A DNA stretch of 64,000 nt from JAJPHF01 sp035293805. GTDB lineage: Bacteria > Chloroflexota > UBA6077 > JAJPHF01. Below are positions 7,597 through 15,473 of the stretch, piece by piece. The stretch lies in assembly GCA_035293805.1 (NCBI GenBank), contig DATGMD010000010.1, positions 1 through 64,000 of the forward strand, given 5' to 3'. Every line of letters starts with the position of its first letter. Within the stretch, counting starts at the first letter, position 1. The notes beneath the pieces are model-generated. The model ran no database searches, had not been told where the DNA came from, and saw nothing but the letters and a program-made list of their open reading frames with translations. The position numbers were made by a program, and so were the translations under genes.

Positions 7597-8394
7597 GTGC
7601 AGCTCAAAGACTACGCCGTCGTCCTCCGCCGCGGCTGGTGGCTGATCGCCCTGACCGCCGTGGTGACGGCCCTTAGCGCCGTGGGTTTCGCCAAGCTCCA
7701 GCAGCCGATCTACCGCTCGTCGGTCACGCTGGAGGTGACCGGCCGCTTGGACTACGGCACGTCGCTGGCGATCGAGAAACAGCTCAGCCAGCTCAACAAC
7801 CGCATCCAGACCGCCAACCTGGCCAGCGAGGTGGACCGCCGCTACCAGTTTGACATCGGCGCCGAGCGGCTGCTGGAGAAGATCCACACCAAAGCGTTCC
7901 CCGACACGATCACCATCCAGATCGACGTGGACGACACCGACCCGGATCGCGCGCAGCGCATCGCCAATGGCTTCGCCGAGGTGTTCGCGGAGCGCGAGAC
8001 GGCCAGCCAGGAGGGCTTGCCGCAGCAAGAGCGCCGTGTGGTCAACGTGCTCGACGCGGCAAAGCCTTCGCGCCTATACTGGCCCCAGACGCGCGTGTTC
8101 CTGCTGTCCGGCCTGCTGCTCGGCGCGGTGCTCGGCGTGCTGCTGGCATTCGCCCGCGACTACCTGGACGACTCGCTGAAGACGCCCGAGGACGTCGACC
8201 GCTACCTCGGCATGACCACCTTGGGAAGCATCCCGCGCGCCGCGGCCAGCACTCGCGGGCCGCGGCCGGCGCCGAGCGACAGCGGGCCGCGCCCCGACGC
8301 GCCGCGGCCCGTGCCGGCTGCCGAAGAGGTCGGCGCCCGACGGCTCGGCCGTCGGGCGCTCCGGGGCCAACGCCCCCGCCGGGGCGCGCGCTAG
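7597..8394 (+). CDS. Wzz/chain-length-determinant family protein (second copy)
   Basis: A 265-residue paralogue of the preceding protein. GTG 7597 lies five bases after the previous stop; the protein then begins QLKDYAVVLRRGWWLIALTAV, the usual Wzz opening. Helix 1 covers about residues 14-34. The second helix (VFLLSGLLLGAVLGVLLAFA) ends before RDYLDDSLKTPEDVDRYLG, the juxtamembrane segment that contacts the kinase. The tail from about residue 215 is Pro/Arg/Ala-rich low complexity and may be disordered. Two adjacent, different co-polymerases are less common than one, so they may form a hetero-oligomer. The kinase gene begins about 80 bases downstream behind its own promoter. Confidence 0.87.
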   Translation: MQLKDYAVVLRRGWWLIALTAVVTALSAVGFAKLQQPIYRSSVTLEVTGRLDYGTSLAIEKQLSQLNNRIQTANLASEVDRRYQFDIGAERLLEKIHTKAFPDTITIQIDVDDTDPDRAQRIANGFAEVFAERETASQEGLPQQERRVVNVLDAAKPSRLYWPQTRVFLLSGLLLGAVLGVLLAFARDYLDDSLKTPEDVDRYLGMTTLGSIPRAAASTRGPRPAPSDSGPRPDAPRPVPAAEEVGARRLGRRALRGQRPRRGAR

Positions 8395-8406
8395 CCGCCG
8401 TGCCAG

Positions 8407-8435
8407 TTGCAGGGCGGGACAAGCCGGGGTATAGT
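8407..8435 (+). promoter_or_regulatory. Putative sigma-70 promoter for the BY-kinase gene
   Basis: TTGCAG at 8407-8412 and TATAGT at 8430-8435 are separated by 17 bases. They lie about 40 bases before the kinase start, so the kinase can be transcribed separately from the co-polymerases. Confidence 0.6.
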
Positions 8436-8473
8436 GACACGGCCCGCCAGGCGGGCCTGCCGAGGAGAACACG

Positions 8474-9193
8474 TTGGTACGCCGCCACGAGCCCGGCCTC
8501 GGGCTCCTGAAACACCGCAACGACGGGCGGCCGTCCGCGGGCATCATCACGCTCCGCGACCCGCGCTCGCTGGTCGCCGAGGCGTATCGCGCGCTGCGGA
8601 CCAACATCCAGTTCAGCAGCCTCGATACGGAGCTACGCACGCTGCTCGTGACGAGTGCCGGCCCCAATGAGGGCAAGTCTACGACGCTCGCCAACCTGGC
8701 GGTAGTGATGGCCGAGGGGGGCAAGCGCGTGCTCGCCGTGGACTGCGATCTGCGCCGCTCAAGCCTGCACACGCTGTTCGGCCTGGAGAACACGCGCGGC
8801 TTCACCAGCCTGTTTCTGGACGACGGCGCGGGGCCGCTGCCGATCCAGGACACAGCCGTGCCGAACCTGCGGGTGCTGACCAGTGGTCCCCCCCCGCCGA
8901 ACCCTTCGACGGTCCTCGGCTCAGAGGTCATGGGGCGCGTGCTGGAGAGCCTGCGTGGCGCCGCGGACGTTGTGCTGTTCGACGCCCCGCCCGTCCTCGC
9001 CTACACGGATGCCACCCTTCTGGCGACGCGCGTGGACGGCGTCCTGCTGGTAGTGGACGCGGGCGCCACGCGGCGCGACCTGGCGCGACGGGCGCGCACT
9101 CAGCTCGAGAAGGTCAACGCCCGCCTGCTGGGCGTGGTCCTGAATAACGTACCGCTCGACACGCAGGTCTACGGCTACTACGCTCAGCACTGA
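8474..9193 (+). CDS. BY-type tyrosine kinase, CpsD/CapB family
   Basis: A 239-residue cytoplasmic autokinase, partner of the Wzz-type proteins in exopolysaccharide assembly. TTG 8474 has GAGGAG seven bases upstream (8462-8467). The family-typical AYRALRTNIQFSS lies near residue 35. Walker A is AGPNEGKST with Lys68, followed by a Walker A'-like VLAVDCDLRR near 90 and a Walker B VVLFDAPP near 170. The C-terminus ends VYGYYAQH, so Tyr233, Tyr235 and Tyr236 form a short tyrosine cluster suited to autophosphorylation. No matching phosphatase, flippase or polymerase gene is in the window. Confidence 0.92.
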   Translation: MVRRHEPGLGLLKHRNDGRPSAGIITLRDPRSLVAEAYRALRTNIQFSSLDTELRTLLVTSAGPNEGKSTTLANLAVVMAEGGKRVLAVDCDLRRSSLHTLFGLENTRGFTSLFLDDGAGPLPIQDTAVPNLRVLTSGPPPPNPSTVLGSEVMGRVLESLRGAADVVLFDAPPVLAYTDATLLATRVDGVLLVVDAGATRRDLARRARTQLEKVNARLLGVVLNNVPLDTQVYGYYAQH

Positions 9194-9305
9194 GCGTTCT
9201 TCCGCATGCGGCGCGCTCCACCCGGGGCCGAGTGCGCCGGGCGACCGGCGGGCCCTGGTATCCGGAGCGCCCGCGCACGGCGCCAAGCATACGGAGGTTG
9301 AGCAG

Positions 9306-10328
9306 GTGGGCAGGCGACTACTTGTTACGGGCGGCGCGGGGTTCATCGGCAGTGCCTTCGTCCGCAACCACCTGCATGATTACCCCGACGATACCGTCCT
9401 AGTGCTGGACAAGCTCACGTACGCGGGCAACCTGAACAACCTTGCGCCCGTCGCCGACGACCCGCGCTACCAGTTCGTGCAAGGCGACATCGGCGACGCC
9501 GCCCTCGTCGGCCAGCTCATGCCCGGCGTCGACATCGTCGTCAATTTCGCCGCCGAGACCCACGTCGATCGCTCGATTCTAGACCCCGGCGACTTCATCG
9601 AGACCGACGTGCGCGGCACCTGGGTGCTGCTCGAAGCAGCGCGCCGAGCCGACGTGCGGCGCTTCGTGCAGATCAGCACCGACGAAGTATACGGCGAGGT
9701 GGCCACCGGTGCCTCGCGCGAGGACGACCCGCTGCTGCCACGCAGCCCCTACGCTGCGTCGAAGGCGGGCGGCGAGCTGATGGTGCGCGCCTACCACGTC
9801 ACGTACGGCCTCCCCACCCTCATCACCCGTGCGTCCAACAACTTCGGCCCGTACCAGTACCCAGAGAAGTTCCTGCCGGTACTGATCACGCGGGCCTTGG
9901 ACGACCAGCCCATCCCCCTGTACGGCGACGGACGGCAGCGGCGCGACTGGCTGTACGTGGACGACCACTGCGCGGCGCTGGAGCGCGTCATCGAGCAGGG
10001 GGAGCCGGGAAGCGCGTACAATATCGGCGGCGGCAACGAGCGGGAGAACCGGACACTGGCGGAGCAGGTGCTCTCGCTGCTGGGCAAGCCGCACAGCCTC
10101 ATCCAGCCGGTAGTTGATCGGCCAGGGCACGACCGCCGTTACGCCGTTGACACGGCCAAGCTCCGGGCGCTCGGCTGGGCGCCACGCGAGAGCTTCGACG
10201 CGACCCTGGAGGCGACCGTGCGCTGGTATGTGGCGAACGAAGCCTGGTGGCGGCCGCTGCAGAACGCCGAGTATCAGGAATACTACCGCCGCAACTACGC
10301 GGATCGCTCCCGCTTGCTGGAACGCTAG
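9306..10328 (+). CDS. rfbB: dTDP-glucose 4,6-dehydratase
   Basis: A 340-residue short-chain dehydrogenase that converts dTDP-glucose to dTDP-4-keto-6-deoxyglucose, the entry step to rhamnose and other deoxysugars. GTG 9306 has GGAGG eight bases upstream. The NAD-binding motif is GGAGFIG (Gly9, Gly12, Gly15). The catalytic STDEVYG lies near residue 124 and YAASK near 149, as in genuine RmlB enzymes. SNNFGPYQYPEKFLP and GDGRQRRDWLYVDDH are also RmlB hallmarks. The genes rmlA, rmlC and rmlD are absent nearby. Position after the kinase suggests a role in the same surface polysaccharide. Confidence 0.93.
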   Translation: MGRRLLVTGGAGFIGSAFVRNHLHDYPDDTVLVLDKLTYAGNLNNLAPVADDPRYQFVQGDIGDAALVGQLMPGVDIVVNFAAETHVDRSILDPGDFIETDVRGTWVLLEAARRADVRRFVQISTDEVYGEVATGASREDDPLLPRSPYAASKAGGELMVRAYHVTYGLPTLITRASNNFGPYQYPEKFLPVLITRALDDQPIPLYGDGRQRRDWLYVDDHCAALERVIEQGEPGSAYNIGGGNERENRTLAEQVLSLLGKPHSLIQPVVDRPGHDRRYAVDTAKLRALGWAPRESFDATLEATVRWYVANEAWWRPLQNAEYQEYYRRNYADRSRLLER

Positions 10329-10339
10329 CGCGGCTATAA

Positions 10340-10359
10340 GGGCGTGGTCGATCACGCCC
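10340..10359 (+). terminator. Hairpin between rfbB and purA
   Basis: GGGCGTG and CACGCCC form a perfect seven-pair stem around GTCGAT. There is no T-run, so this could be an attenuator or a protein site as well as a terminator. Confidence 0.4.
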
Positions 10360-10395
10360 GGGGCGCGTCGAACCGCGCCCTCACGGGGGACATGG

Positions 10396-11679
10396 ATGTC
10401 GGTGACCGCGGTTGTCGGGGCGCAGTGGGGCGACGAAGGCAAGGGCAAGATCGTCGACCTCCTGGCTGGCCAGGCGCAGCTTGTCATCCGCGCGCAGGGC
10501 GGCGACAACGCCGGCCATACGGTCATCAACTCGCAGGGCCGCTTCGCCCTGCACCTCGTTCCGGCAGGAATCTTCAATCCCGAAACAACCTGCGTCATCG
10601 GCACCGGCGTCGCACTCAATCCGGCGATCTTGCTGGAAGAGCTCGACATCCTGCATGCGCAGGGGGTTCGCACGGAGAACTTGCTCATTAGCGAGCGCGC
10701 TCACCTGGTGCTCCCGTTCCACCTGCTGCTAGACCGCCTGGAGGAGGCGGGTCGCGGCGCCGGCGCCATCGGCACCACCGGTCGTGGCATCGGCCCTTGC
10801 TACGTCGATAAGGTGTCGCGCGTCGGTCTGCGGGCGGGCGACCTACGTGATCCCGGCGAGTTCCGCGCGAAACTCGCCTTCCTCATCGACCGCAAGCGGA
10901 CGATTCGCGCCGATGCTATCCCGGACCCCGCTTGGGACGTCGAGCGCGTGGCGGCCGAGTACCTCGGCTATGCCGAGCGCCTCGCGCCCTACGTGGCCGA
11001 GGTCGTACCCGTCGTGAACAGTGCCGTCGCCTCGGGACAGGTGGTGCTCATCGAAGGCGCCCATGGCACCTTGCTTGACCCCGACTGGGGCACCTACCCG
11101 TACGTCACGTCGTCGTCGCCGACGGTGCAAGGGCTCTGCCTGGGCGCCGGCATCGGGCCGCGGCGCCTTACCGCGGCCATCGGTGTTTTCAAAGCCTACT
11201 GCACACGCGTCGGCGCTGGCCCGTTCCCGACCGAGCTTCACGACGACCTGGGTGATCAGATCCGCGAGCGGGCCCAAGAATACGGCACGACGACGGGCCG
11301 GCCGCGCCGCTGCGGGTGGTTTGATGCGGTAGCTGGTCGGCATGCGGTCCAGGTTAATGGCTTCGATTCCATCGCGCTCACACGCCTGGACATTCTCGAC
11401 CCCTTCGAGCGGCTGCGCATCTGTACCGCGTACGAACTGGACGGCGAGCGAATCGACTACTTCTCCAGCATGCCAAGTGTACTGGAGCGCTGCCGGCCGA
11501 TCTACGAGGACCTGCCAGGCTGGCAGACATCGATCGAGGGCTGCACGCGATACGAGGAGCTGCCCGCCGCCGCCCGTACCTATGTCGAGCGGCTGGAAGC
11601 GCTGCTCGGGGCGCCGGCGGACCTCATCAGCGTGGGCGCCGAGCGCGAACAGACGATCAGTCGTCGGCGCGTCCTCTAG
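10396..11679 (+). CDS. purA: Adenylosuccinate synthetase
   Basis: A 427-residue enzyme (family length about 430) that joins IMP and aspartate, using GTP, to form adenylosuccinate in AMP synthesis. ATG 10396 has GGGGGA six bases upstream, and the protein opens directly with the phosphate-binding motif GAQWGDEGKGK. Other signatures are DNAGHTV near residue 40, GTTGRGIGPCYVDK near 130, the GAHGTLLDPDWGTYPYVTSS block near 230 and the GTTTGRPRRCGWFD guanine site near 300. The frame is open well upstream into rfbB, but those codons are a shadow. Upstream hairpin 10340-10359 may affect expression. Confidence 0.96.
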   Translation: MSVTAVVGAQWGDEGKGKIVDLLAGQAQLVIRAQGGDNAGHTVINSQGRFALHLVPAGIFNPETTCVIGTGVALNPAILLEELDILHAQGVRTENLLISERAHLVLPFHLLLDRLEEAGRGAGAIGTTGRGIGPCYVDKVSRVGLRAGDLRDPGEFRAKLAFLIDRKRTIRADAIPDPAWDVERVAAEYLGYAERLAPYVAEVVPVVNSAVASGQVVLIEGAHGTLLDPDWGTYPYVTSSSPTVQGLCLGAGIGPRRLTAAIGVFKAYCTRVGAGPFPTELHDDLGDQIRERAQEYGTTTGRPRRCGWFDAVAGRHAVQVNGFDSIALTRLDILDPFERLRICTAYELDGERIDYFSSMPSVLERCRPIYEDLPGWQTSIEGCTRYEELPAAARTYVERLEALLGAPADLISVGAEREQTISRRRVL

Positions 11680-11857
11680 CCACCGCGCGCTGTTTGCTTG
11701 AGCCCCGCGCTCCATGCTTCGCGCGCTCAACGAGCGCTGTCGTCCCCCGGTGCAGCGTCACCGCCCCGCCGCCCCGATTCTGCTGGTAGTCTCGCTGCGA
11801 GCTGGGTCGCAGCGTTCCCTCACGCGCCCGCAAGCGTGGCCTGCTAGTATATTGGTC

Positions 11858-11867
11858 AACACGTGTT
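11858..11867. promoter_or_regulatory. AACACGTGTT palindrome, candidate operator
   Basis: A perfect 10 base palindrome just downstream of a TAGTAT (-10-like, 11845-11850) and about 50 bases before the binding-lipoprotein start. The position suits a repressor site, but no regulator gene is adjacent. Confidence 0.35.
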
Positions 11868-11919
11868 CGCTTTGCACGATGGGACTTGAGCAAGACACCG
11901 CGTGGCGAACGGAGGGGCG

Positions 11920-13014
11920 ATGAACGGGACGACAGCGCGACAGCATAGCACGGCGCCGCGCAATGCGCGATTGGTCGGCCTGGTGGGCGCGTTGGTCACG
12001 TTGCTGCTCGCGGCGTGCAGCGGCGGCGGGAGCGCGCCGACCGCCGCGAACGACGCCACACCCAGCACTACCAGCAGCGGCAGCCAGCCCGCGCAGATGC
12101 GCAAGATCAAAGTAGCGTACGCGTTCATCAGCGCCGAGACGCTCCCGATCTGGATGGCCCAGGACCAACACCTATTCGAGAAATACGGTCTGCAGGTCGA
12201 GGCGGTGCCGCTGCAGACTAGCGCCCAGGTAGCGCCGGCGATGACCTCGGGGGACGTGCAGATTGCGCTAACCACGGGTACGGGTGAGCTGGAGTTCGAC
12301 CTGTCGGGCGGCGACCATGTTATCGTCGCGGGTTACAGCAACGACATGCGCTACTTCCTCATGGGTGGGCCGCAAATTCAGCGAGTGGAGGACCTGCGCG
12401 GGAAAAAGGTGGGCATCACGCGACGTGGCGGCGCGATTGACATTGCCGCGCACATCTTTGCCGAGCGCCACGGCATGGAGTACGGCCGTGACATCGCGAT
12501 CGTCGAGCTGGGTACCGCGCAGAACCAGGTGCAGGGACTGGAGGCCGGCGTCGTGGACGCGGCCATCGTCGCCCTGCCGACCAACCTGCTCGCCGAGCGC
12601 GCGGGCTTCCATCTCGTCGAGGACACCAAGCAGCTTGGCGTCAAAAACCCGACGAACGTCATCGCCGTACGCCGCGGCTACCTCCAGAGCAACCGCGATG
12701 TCGTACGCGATTATCTAAAGGCGCACATCGAGGCGGTCGAGCGCATCCGCAAGGACAAGCCGCTGGCGGTGCGTCTGCTCGGCCAGGGCACCGGCACCGA
12801 CGACCAGGACCTGCTGGAGAAGAGCTACGACCTCTATCTGCAAGACTTGCAGGACATCCCCTATCCCTCGCCGGAGGCGATCCAGGGCGCGCTCGACTCG
12901 ATCGCGCCCGAGAAGCCCGAAGCGAAGAGCCACCAGCCGAGCGAGTTCTACGACGACTCGCTCGTGCGCGAGCTAGACCAGAGCGGCTTCATCACGAGCG
13001 TGCGTGGCGGCTAG
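11920..13014 (+). CDS. ABC-transporter substrate-binding lipoprotein, SsuA/TauA/NMT1 family
   Basis: A 364-residue exported lipoprotein. I chose ATG 11920, which follows GGAGGGG at 11911; an in-frame GTG at 11902 lacks a site. The signal peptide ends in a lipobox LAAC followed by SGGGSAP, so the protein is anchored to the membrane. The mature part begins with MRKIKVAYAF and shows the SsuA/TauA fold signs LPIWMAQDQHLFEKYGL, SGDVQIALTTGTGEL and LRGKKVGITRRGGAIDIAA. Such proteins bind sulfonates, nitrate or pyrimidine precursors. No permease or ATPase gene is adjacent, so its transporter is elsewhere and the ligand is unknown. Confidence 0.9.
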   Translation: MNGTTARQHSTAPRNARLVGLVGALVTLLLAACSGGGSAPTAANDATPSTTSSGSQPAQMRKIKVAYAFISAETLPIWMAQDQHLFEKYGLQVEAVPLQTSAQVAPAMTSGDVQIALTTGTGELEFDLSGGDHVIVAGYSNDMRYFLMGGPQIQRVEDLRGKKVGITRRGGAIDIAAHIFAERHGMEYGRDIAIVELGTAQNQVQGLEAGVVDAAIVALPTNLLAERAGFHLVEDTKQLGVKNPTNVIAVRRGYLQSNRDVVRDYLKAHIEAVERIRKDKPLAVRLLGQGTGTDDQDLLEKSYDLYLQDLQDIPYPSPEAIQGALDSIAPEKPEAKSHQPSEFYDDSLVRELDQSGFITSVRGG

Positions 13015-13049
13015 CCTTCGGCCGAGAGGCAGGCGACCGGGCGGAGCTG

Positions 13050-13203
13050 CGTTGCCTGCCCTCGGTTAGCGCGCCAGCCGTGGGAGCCAGAAGGGAGCGC
13101 GCCCAAGCCACGGGACCAATCGTTGCCTGCCCGGGTTAGCTCGGCAGTTGTCGGAGCGGCACCCCGCGCTCGAGGGCAAGCAAACGGGTCTTCACAGGCT
13201 GGA
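13050..13203. repeat. Degenerate about 72 bp duplication, including a copy of the ogt 3' end
   Basis: CGTTGCCTGCCC-type sequence at 13050 recurs at 13122, a step of 72. The segment 13166-13203 repeats the 3' end of ogt (13237-13274) with about five changes; read on the minus strand it still encodes VKTRLLALERG. This looks like local duplication downstream of ogt followed by decay. Confidence 0.65.
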
Positions 13204-13206
13204 GGA

Positions 13207-13878
13207 TCATGCAGAACCCCCGCTACGCGGATTAGCACCGCGCTCGAGGGCGAGCAGGCGGGTCTTCACGGCGGGCCCGCCGGCGCCGTAGCCGCCCAGG
13301 CCGCCGTCGGCGCGGAGCACGCGGTGGCAGGGGATCAGCAGCGGCACGGGGTTGCGCCCGCAGCCGTGGCCAACCGCGCGCGCGGCGCCCGGGACCGCGA
13401 GCGCGCGCGCCAGCTCTCCGTAGGTGCGGGTCTCCCCGTACGGGATCGCGGCGATGGCATCCCACACGCGGCGATCGAAGGGCGTGCCGCCCGCCAGGTC
13501 GAGCGGCACGTCGAACGCGCGCCGCGTGCCCGCGAAGTACTCGGCCAACTCCGCCATGGCCTGGGCCAGCACCGTCGCGGCAGCCGGCAGGTCCCAGCTC
13601 GGCGGCGCCAGCCGGGCGCGAAAGCTGGCTTCCGTCTCGTACAGCGACACCGCGCGGATACCTGCCGCGCTCGCCGCGAGATGGACCGTGCCGAACGGCG
13701 ACTCGCAGCTCGCGTAGGCAACCGCCTGTCGCCCGCGCGCTACCGCTGGCCGGATGGCCGGCGCGACGTGCCGGCCGGCGCCGTCCGCGGCCGACTGCCG
13801 CGCCTGCGGCGGGGCTTCAGTTGCCCTCCCGCTCGGCAGCCCGTCATGCAGCTTCTGGGTCCACAAGGCCGCGCACAT
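13207..13878 (-). CDS. ogt: Methylated-DNA--[protein]-cysteine S-methyltransferase
   Basis: A 223-residue suicide repair protein that takes methyl groups from O6-methylguanine. ATG 13878 follows GAGGAGGAGAC on the minus strand. The N-terminal half is a poorly conserved ribonuclease-like domain (FGTVHLAASAAGIRAVSL near residue 62). The C-terminal DNA-binding domain contains YGETRTYGELA, RAVGHGCGRNP and the active-site motif IPCHRV with acceptor Cys184. GGLGGYGAGG and VKTRLLALE follow. The protein is longer at the N-terminus than many Ogt proteins. It is the only minus-strand gene inside the block bracketed by the inverted repeats. Confidence 0.93.
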   Translation of the reverse strand: MCAALWTQKLHDGLPSGRATEAPPQARQSAADGAGRHVAPAIRPAVARGRQAVAYASCESPFGTVHLAASAAGIRAVSLYETEASFRARLAPPSWDLPAAATVLAQAMAELAEYFAGTRRAFDVPLDLAGGTPFDRRVWDAIAAIPYGETRTYGELARALAVPGAARAVGHGCGRNPVPLLIPCHRVLRADGGLGGYGAGGPAVKTRLLALERGANPRSGGSA

Positions 13879-14137
13879 GCAGTCTCCTCCTCGTTCGAGA
13901 TTATAGAGCGACGCTCATGGCGCGAGAGCTAGCCCGGCAGCCGGGCGGCAGGGACCACTCTATGCCCCACGGTGCAGCCGAGGCATGGTGGCCCATTGGC
14001 CGCGAAAGCCGCGTAGGCCGGGGCAATCCACACCTAGCACGAGCACGGGCGGCCGCGTGTTCCTCACGTTCTTGCTTGCGGCGCGTGATACAGCGGTTTG
14101 CAGCGAGACTGAGCGGTCAGCCGTCGGCAGGGCGGCG

Positions 14138-14325
14138 GCAGTGGCGCTTGCAGTATGCCGCGCCCCAAGCCCCCGCGGCGCCGGCCCTCCCGGTGGCTCC
14201 GGCTCCGGAACGGGGGCAGTGGCGCTCGCAGTATTCCGCGCCCCAAGCCCCCGCGGCGCCGGCCCTCCCGGTGGCTCCGGCTCCGGAACGGGGGCAGTGG
14301 CGCTTGCAGTATGCCGCGCCACAGG
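14138..14325 (+). repeat. 78 bp tandem repeat, 2.4 copies
   Basis: Units start GCAGTGGCGCT at 14138, 14216 and 14294. The first two are nearly identical (three differences seen) and the third stops after about 32 bases, changing to ACAGGCCGCGGGCGGCC. The period is a multiple of three, so all three plus-strand frames stay open, but no start signal supports a protein. Confidence 0.9.
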
Positions 14326-14430
14326 CCGCGGGCGGCCACGAGAGCCGCCCCTACGACACGCGGGCCGCTCACCTGGCGCGCAATCGGCTCTAGGAGCAGT
14401 CGCGATCGGCTGCTGAGCCGCTCGTGAGCG

Positions 14431-14704
14431 CGTCACTTTATCCGAGGAACGGTCAAACGATGCTCCCTCCTTGGATGGCGATTTGCCAGGCCGGGCGCGG
14501 GTTTGCGCGTGCTAGTCGGGTGCGGAAGGTCGCATCGTTTACTCCGTACGATACTCCCTCGCGGTCCCGCCGCGGGCCGGGCCGGCGGGGCGGTGCCCCG
14601 GGCATGGGCGCGGGCGGCGGGCGGGGGGGAGGCGTGTACGGCGTAAGATACGCGACCACGTCGCGCCGGACGGTGGGCGCTCTCCTGCGCGCCTCGCGGC
14701 CTGT
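14431..14704 (-). repeat. Right arm of the long inverted repeat pair
   Basis: Imperfect reverse complement of 6381-6655. The inner end carries CCGAGGAACGGTCAAACGATG, split here into CCGAGGAACG and GTCAAACGATG. The outer end carries GGCGCTCTCCTGCGCGCC. Both arms are followed on the outside by palindromic CCCTCTCC arrays. Confidence 0.8.
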
Positions 14705-14790
14705 CTAAAAGAGGAAGCTATTGGCGGGGGGCGGTCGTCCGGGGCCGGTGGACGGTGCGCGATCGGGTCGGGAGGGCGCCTAGCGGGGCG

Positions 14791-14954
14791 CGCCCTCACC
14801 CCGGCCCTCTCCCAGGGGGCGAGGGAGTACGACGCCCTCACCCCGGCCCTCTCCCAGGGGGCGAGGGAGTACGACGCCCTCACCCCGGCCCTCTCCCAGG
14901 GGGAGAGGGGGAGAGACCCGCCCTCTCCCCGGCCGCTTCTCGGCGGAGAGGGAG
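14791..14954 (-). repeat. Palindromic CCCTCTCC array, three 42 bp units and one degenerate unit
   Basis: Units begin CGCCCTCACCCCGG at 14791, 14833 and 14875, a step of exactly 42. A degenerate fourth unit lies at about 14918-14954. The orientation is opposite to the 6241-6364 array. Confidence 0.85.
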
Positions 14955-15004
14955 TAACGGAATCCGATCACCCGATTCGGTGTGACACCGACGGTGCGCC
15001 GCCC

Positions 15005-15115
15005 GGGCCGGGCGCCACAAGCAGCGCCCAATACCGGGCCGAACGTCCACCGGGCAGGGCGCCACAAGCAGCCGGATACCGGCTCCGGTGGCGCCCCGGC
15101 AGGGCGCAGCAAGCA
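15005..15115 (+). repeat. Three short GGGCGC--CAAGCAGC repeats
   Basis: GGGCGCCACAAGCAGC occurs near 15008 and 15057, and GGGCGCAGCAAGCAGC near 15098. A relative (GGGCGTAGCAAGCAGC) lies near 6169 in the other gene-free stretch. Confidence 0.6.
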
Positions 15116-15217
15116 GCCGCTCTAGACATTCTGCATGCGGCGCCCGCGCGGCTTCCGGATGCGGCGCCCGCGCGGCCCGTCTACAGGTAAGGCAGGCACG
15201 GAGCGCGGGCGGCCGGT

Positions 15218-15323
15218 GTAGCCGGCCGAGGGGAGACAAGCACAACGCGGAAGGAGTTGAGCCCCTGGACCAGTAGCTTGCGGTTCTGGGTAGCCGGCCG
15301 GGGGGAGAGGAGCACAACACGGA
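15218..15323 (+). repeat. Imperfect duplication with 72 bp step
   Basis: GTAGCCGGCC, a GGGGAGA block and AGCACAAC occur in the same order at 15218-15252 and 15290-15323, 72 bases apart. Confidence 0.6.
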
Positions 15324-15473
15324 GGGGAACAGCTACGGGGACCTATGCGTCCCCAGAACGCGTGACGACGTGAAGCGAGGATAATGGAGTTGGGCAGAGC
15401 CGGAGAGGGGCCCTGCGGGCACAGGCAGGGGAATGCCCAGTACACCGCTAACCCGAGCGGGACCGGAGGGGCC

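Larger units (their letters stand above)
13879..15473. other. Gene-free, repeat-rich 1.6 kb stretch
   Basis: No frame here has both a ribosome site and a plausible protein. The stretch contains a 78 base tandem repeat (14138-14325), the right arm of the long inverted repeat (14431-14704), palindromic units (14791-14954), CAAGCAGC-containing repeats (15005-15115), an 18 base direct repeat near 15131 and 15155, and a 72 base-spaced duplication (15218-15323). The final 110 bases lead into ppa. Confidence 0.8.

Noticed and set aside
13985..14416. Open frame of 143 codons containing three repeated blocks
   Set aside because: The repeats come from the 78 base tandem unit, which keeps every frame open because it is a multiple of three. 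No start signal supports it.
14791..14954. Possible CRISPR array
   Set aside because: The units are contiguous, self-complementary and have no unique spacers. No cas gene is nearby.
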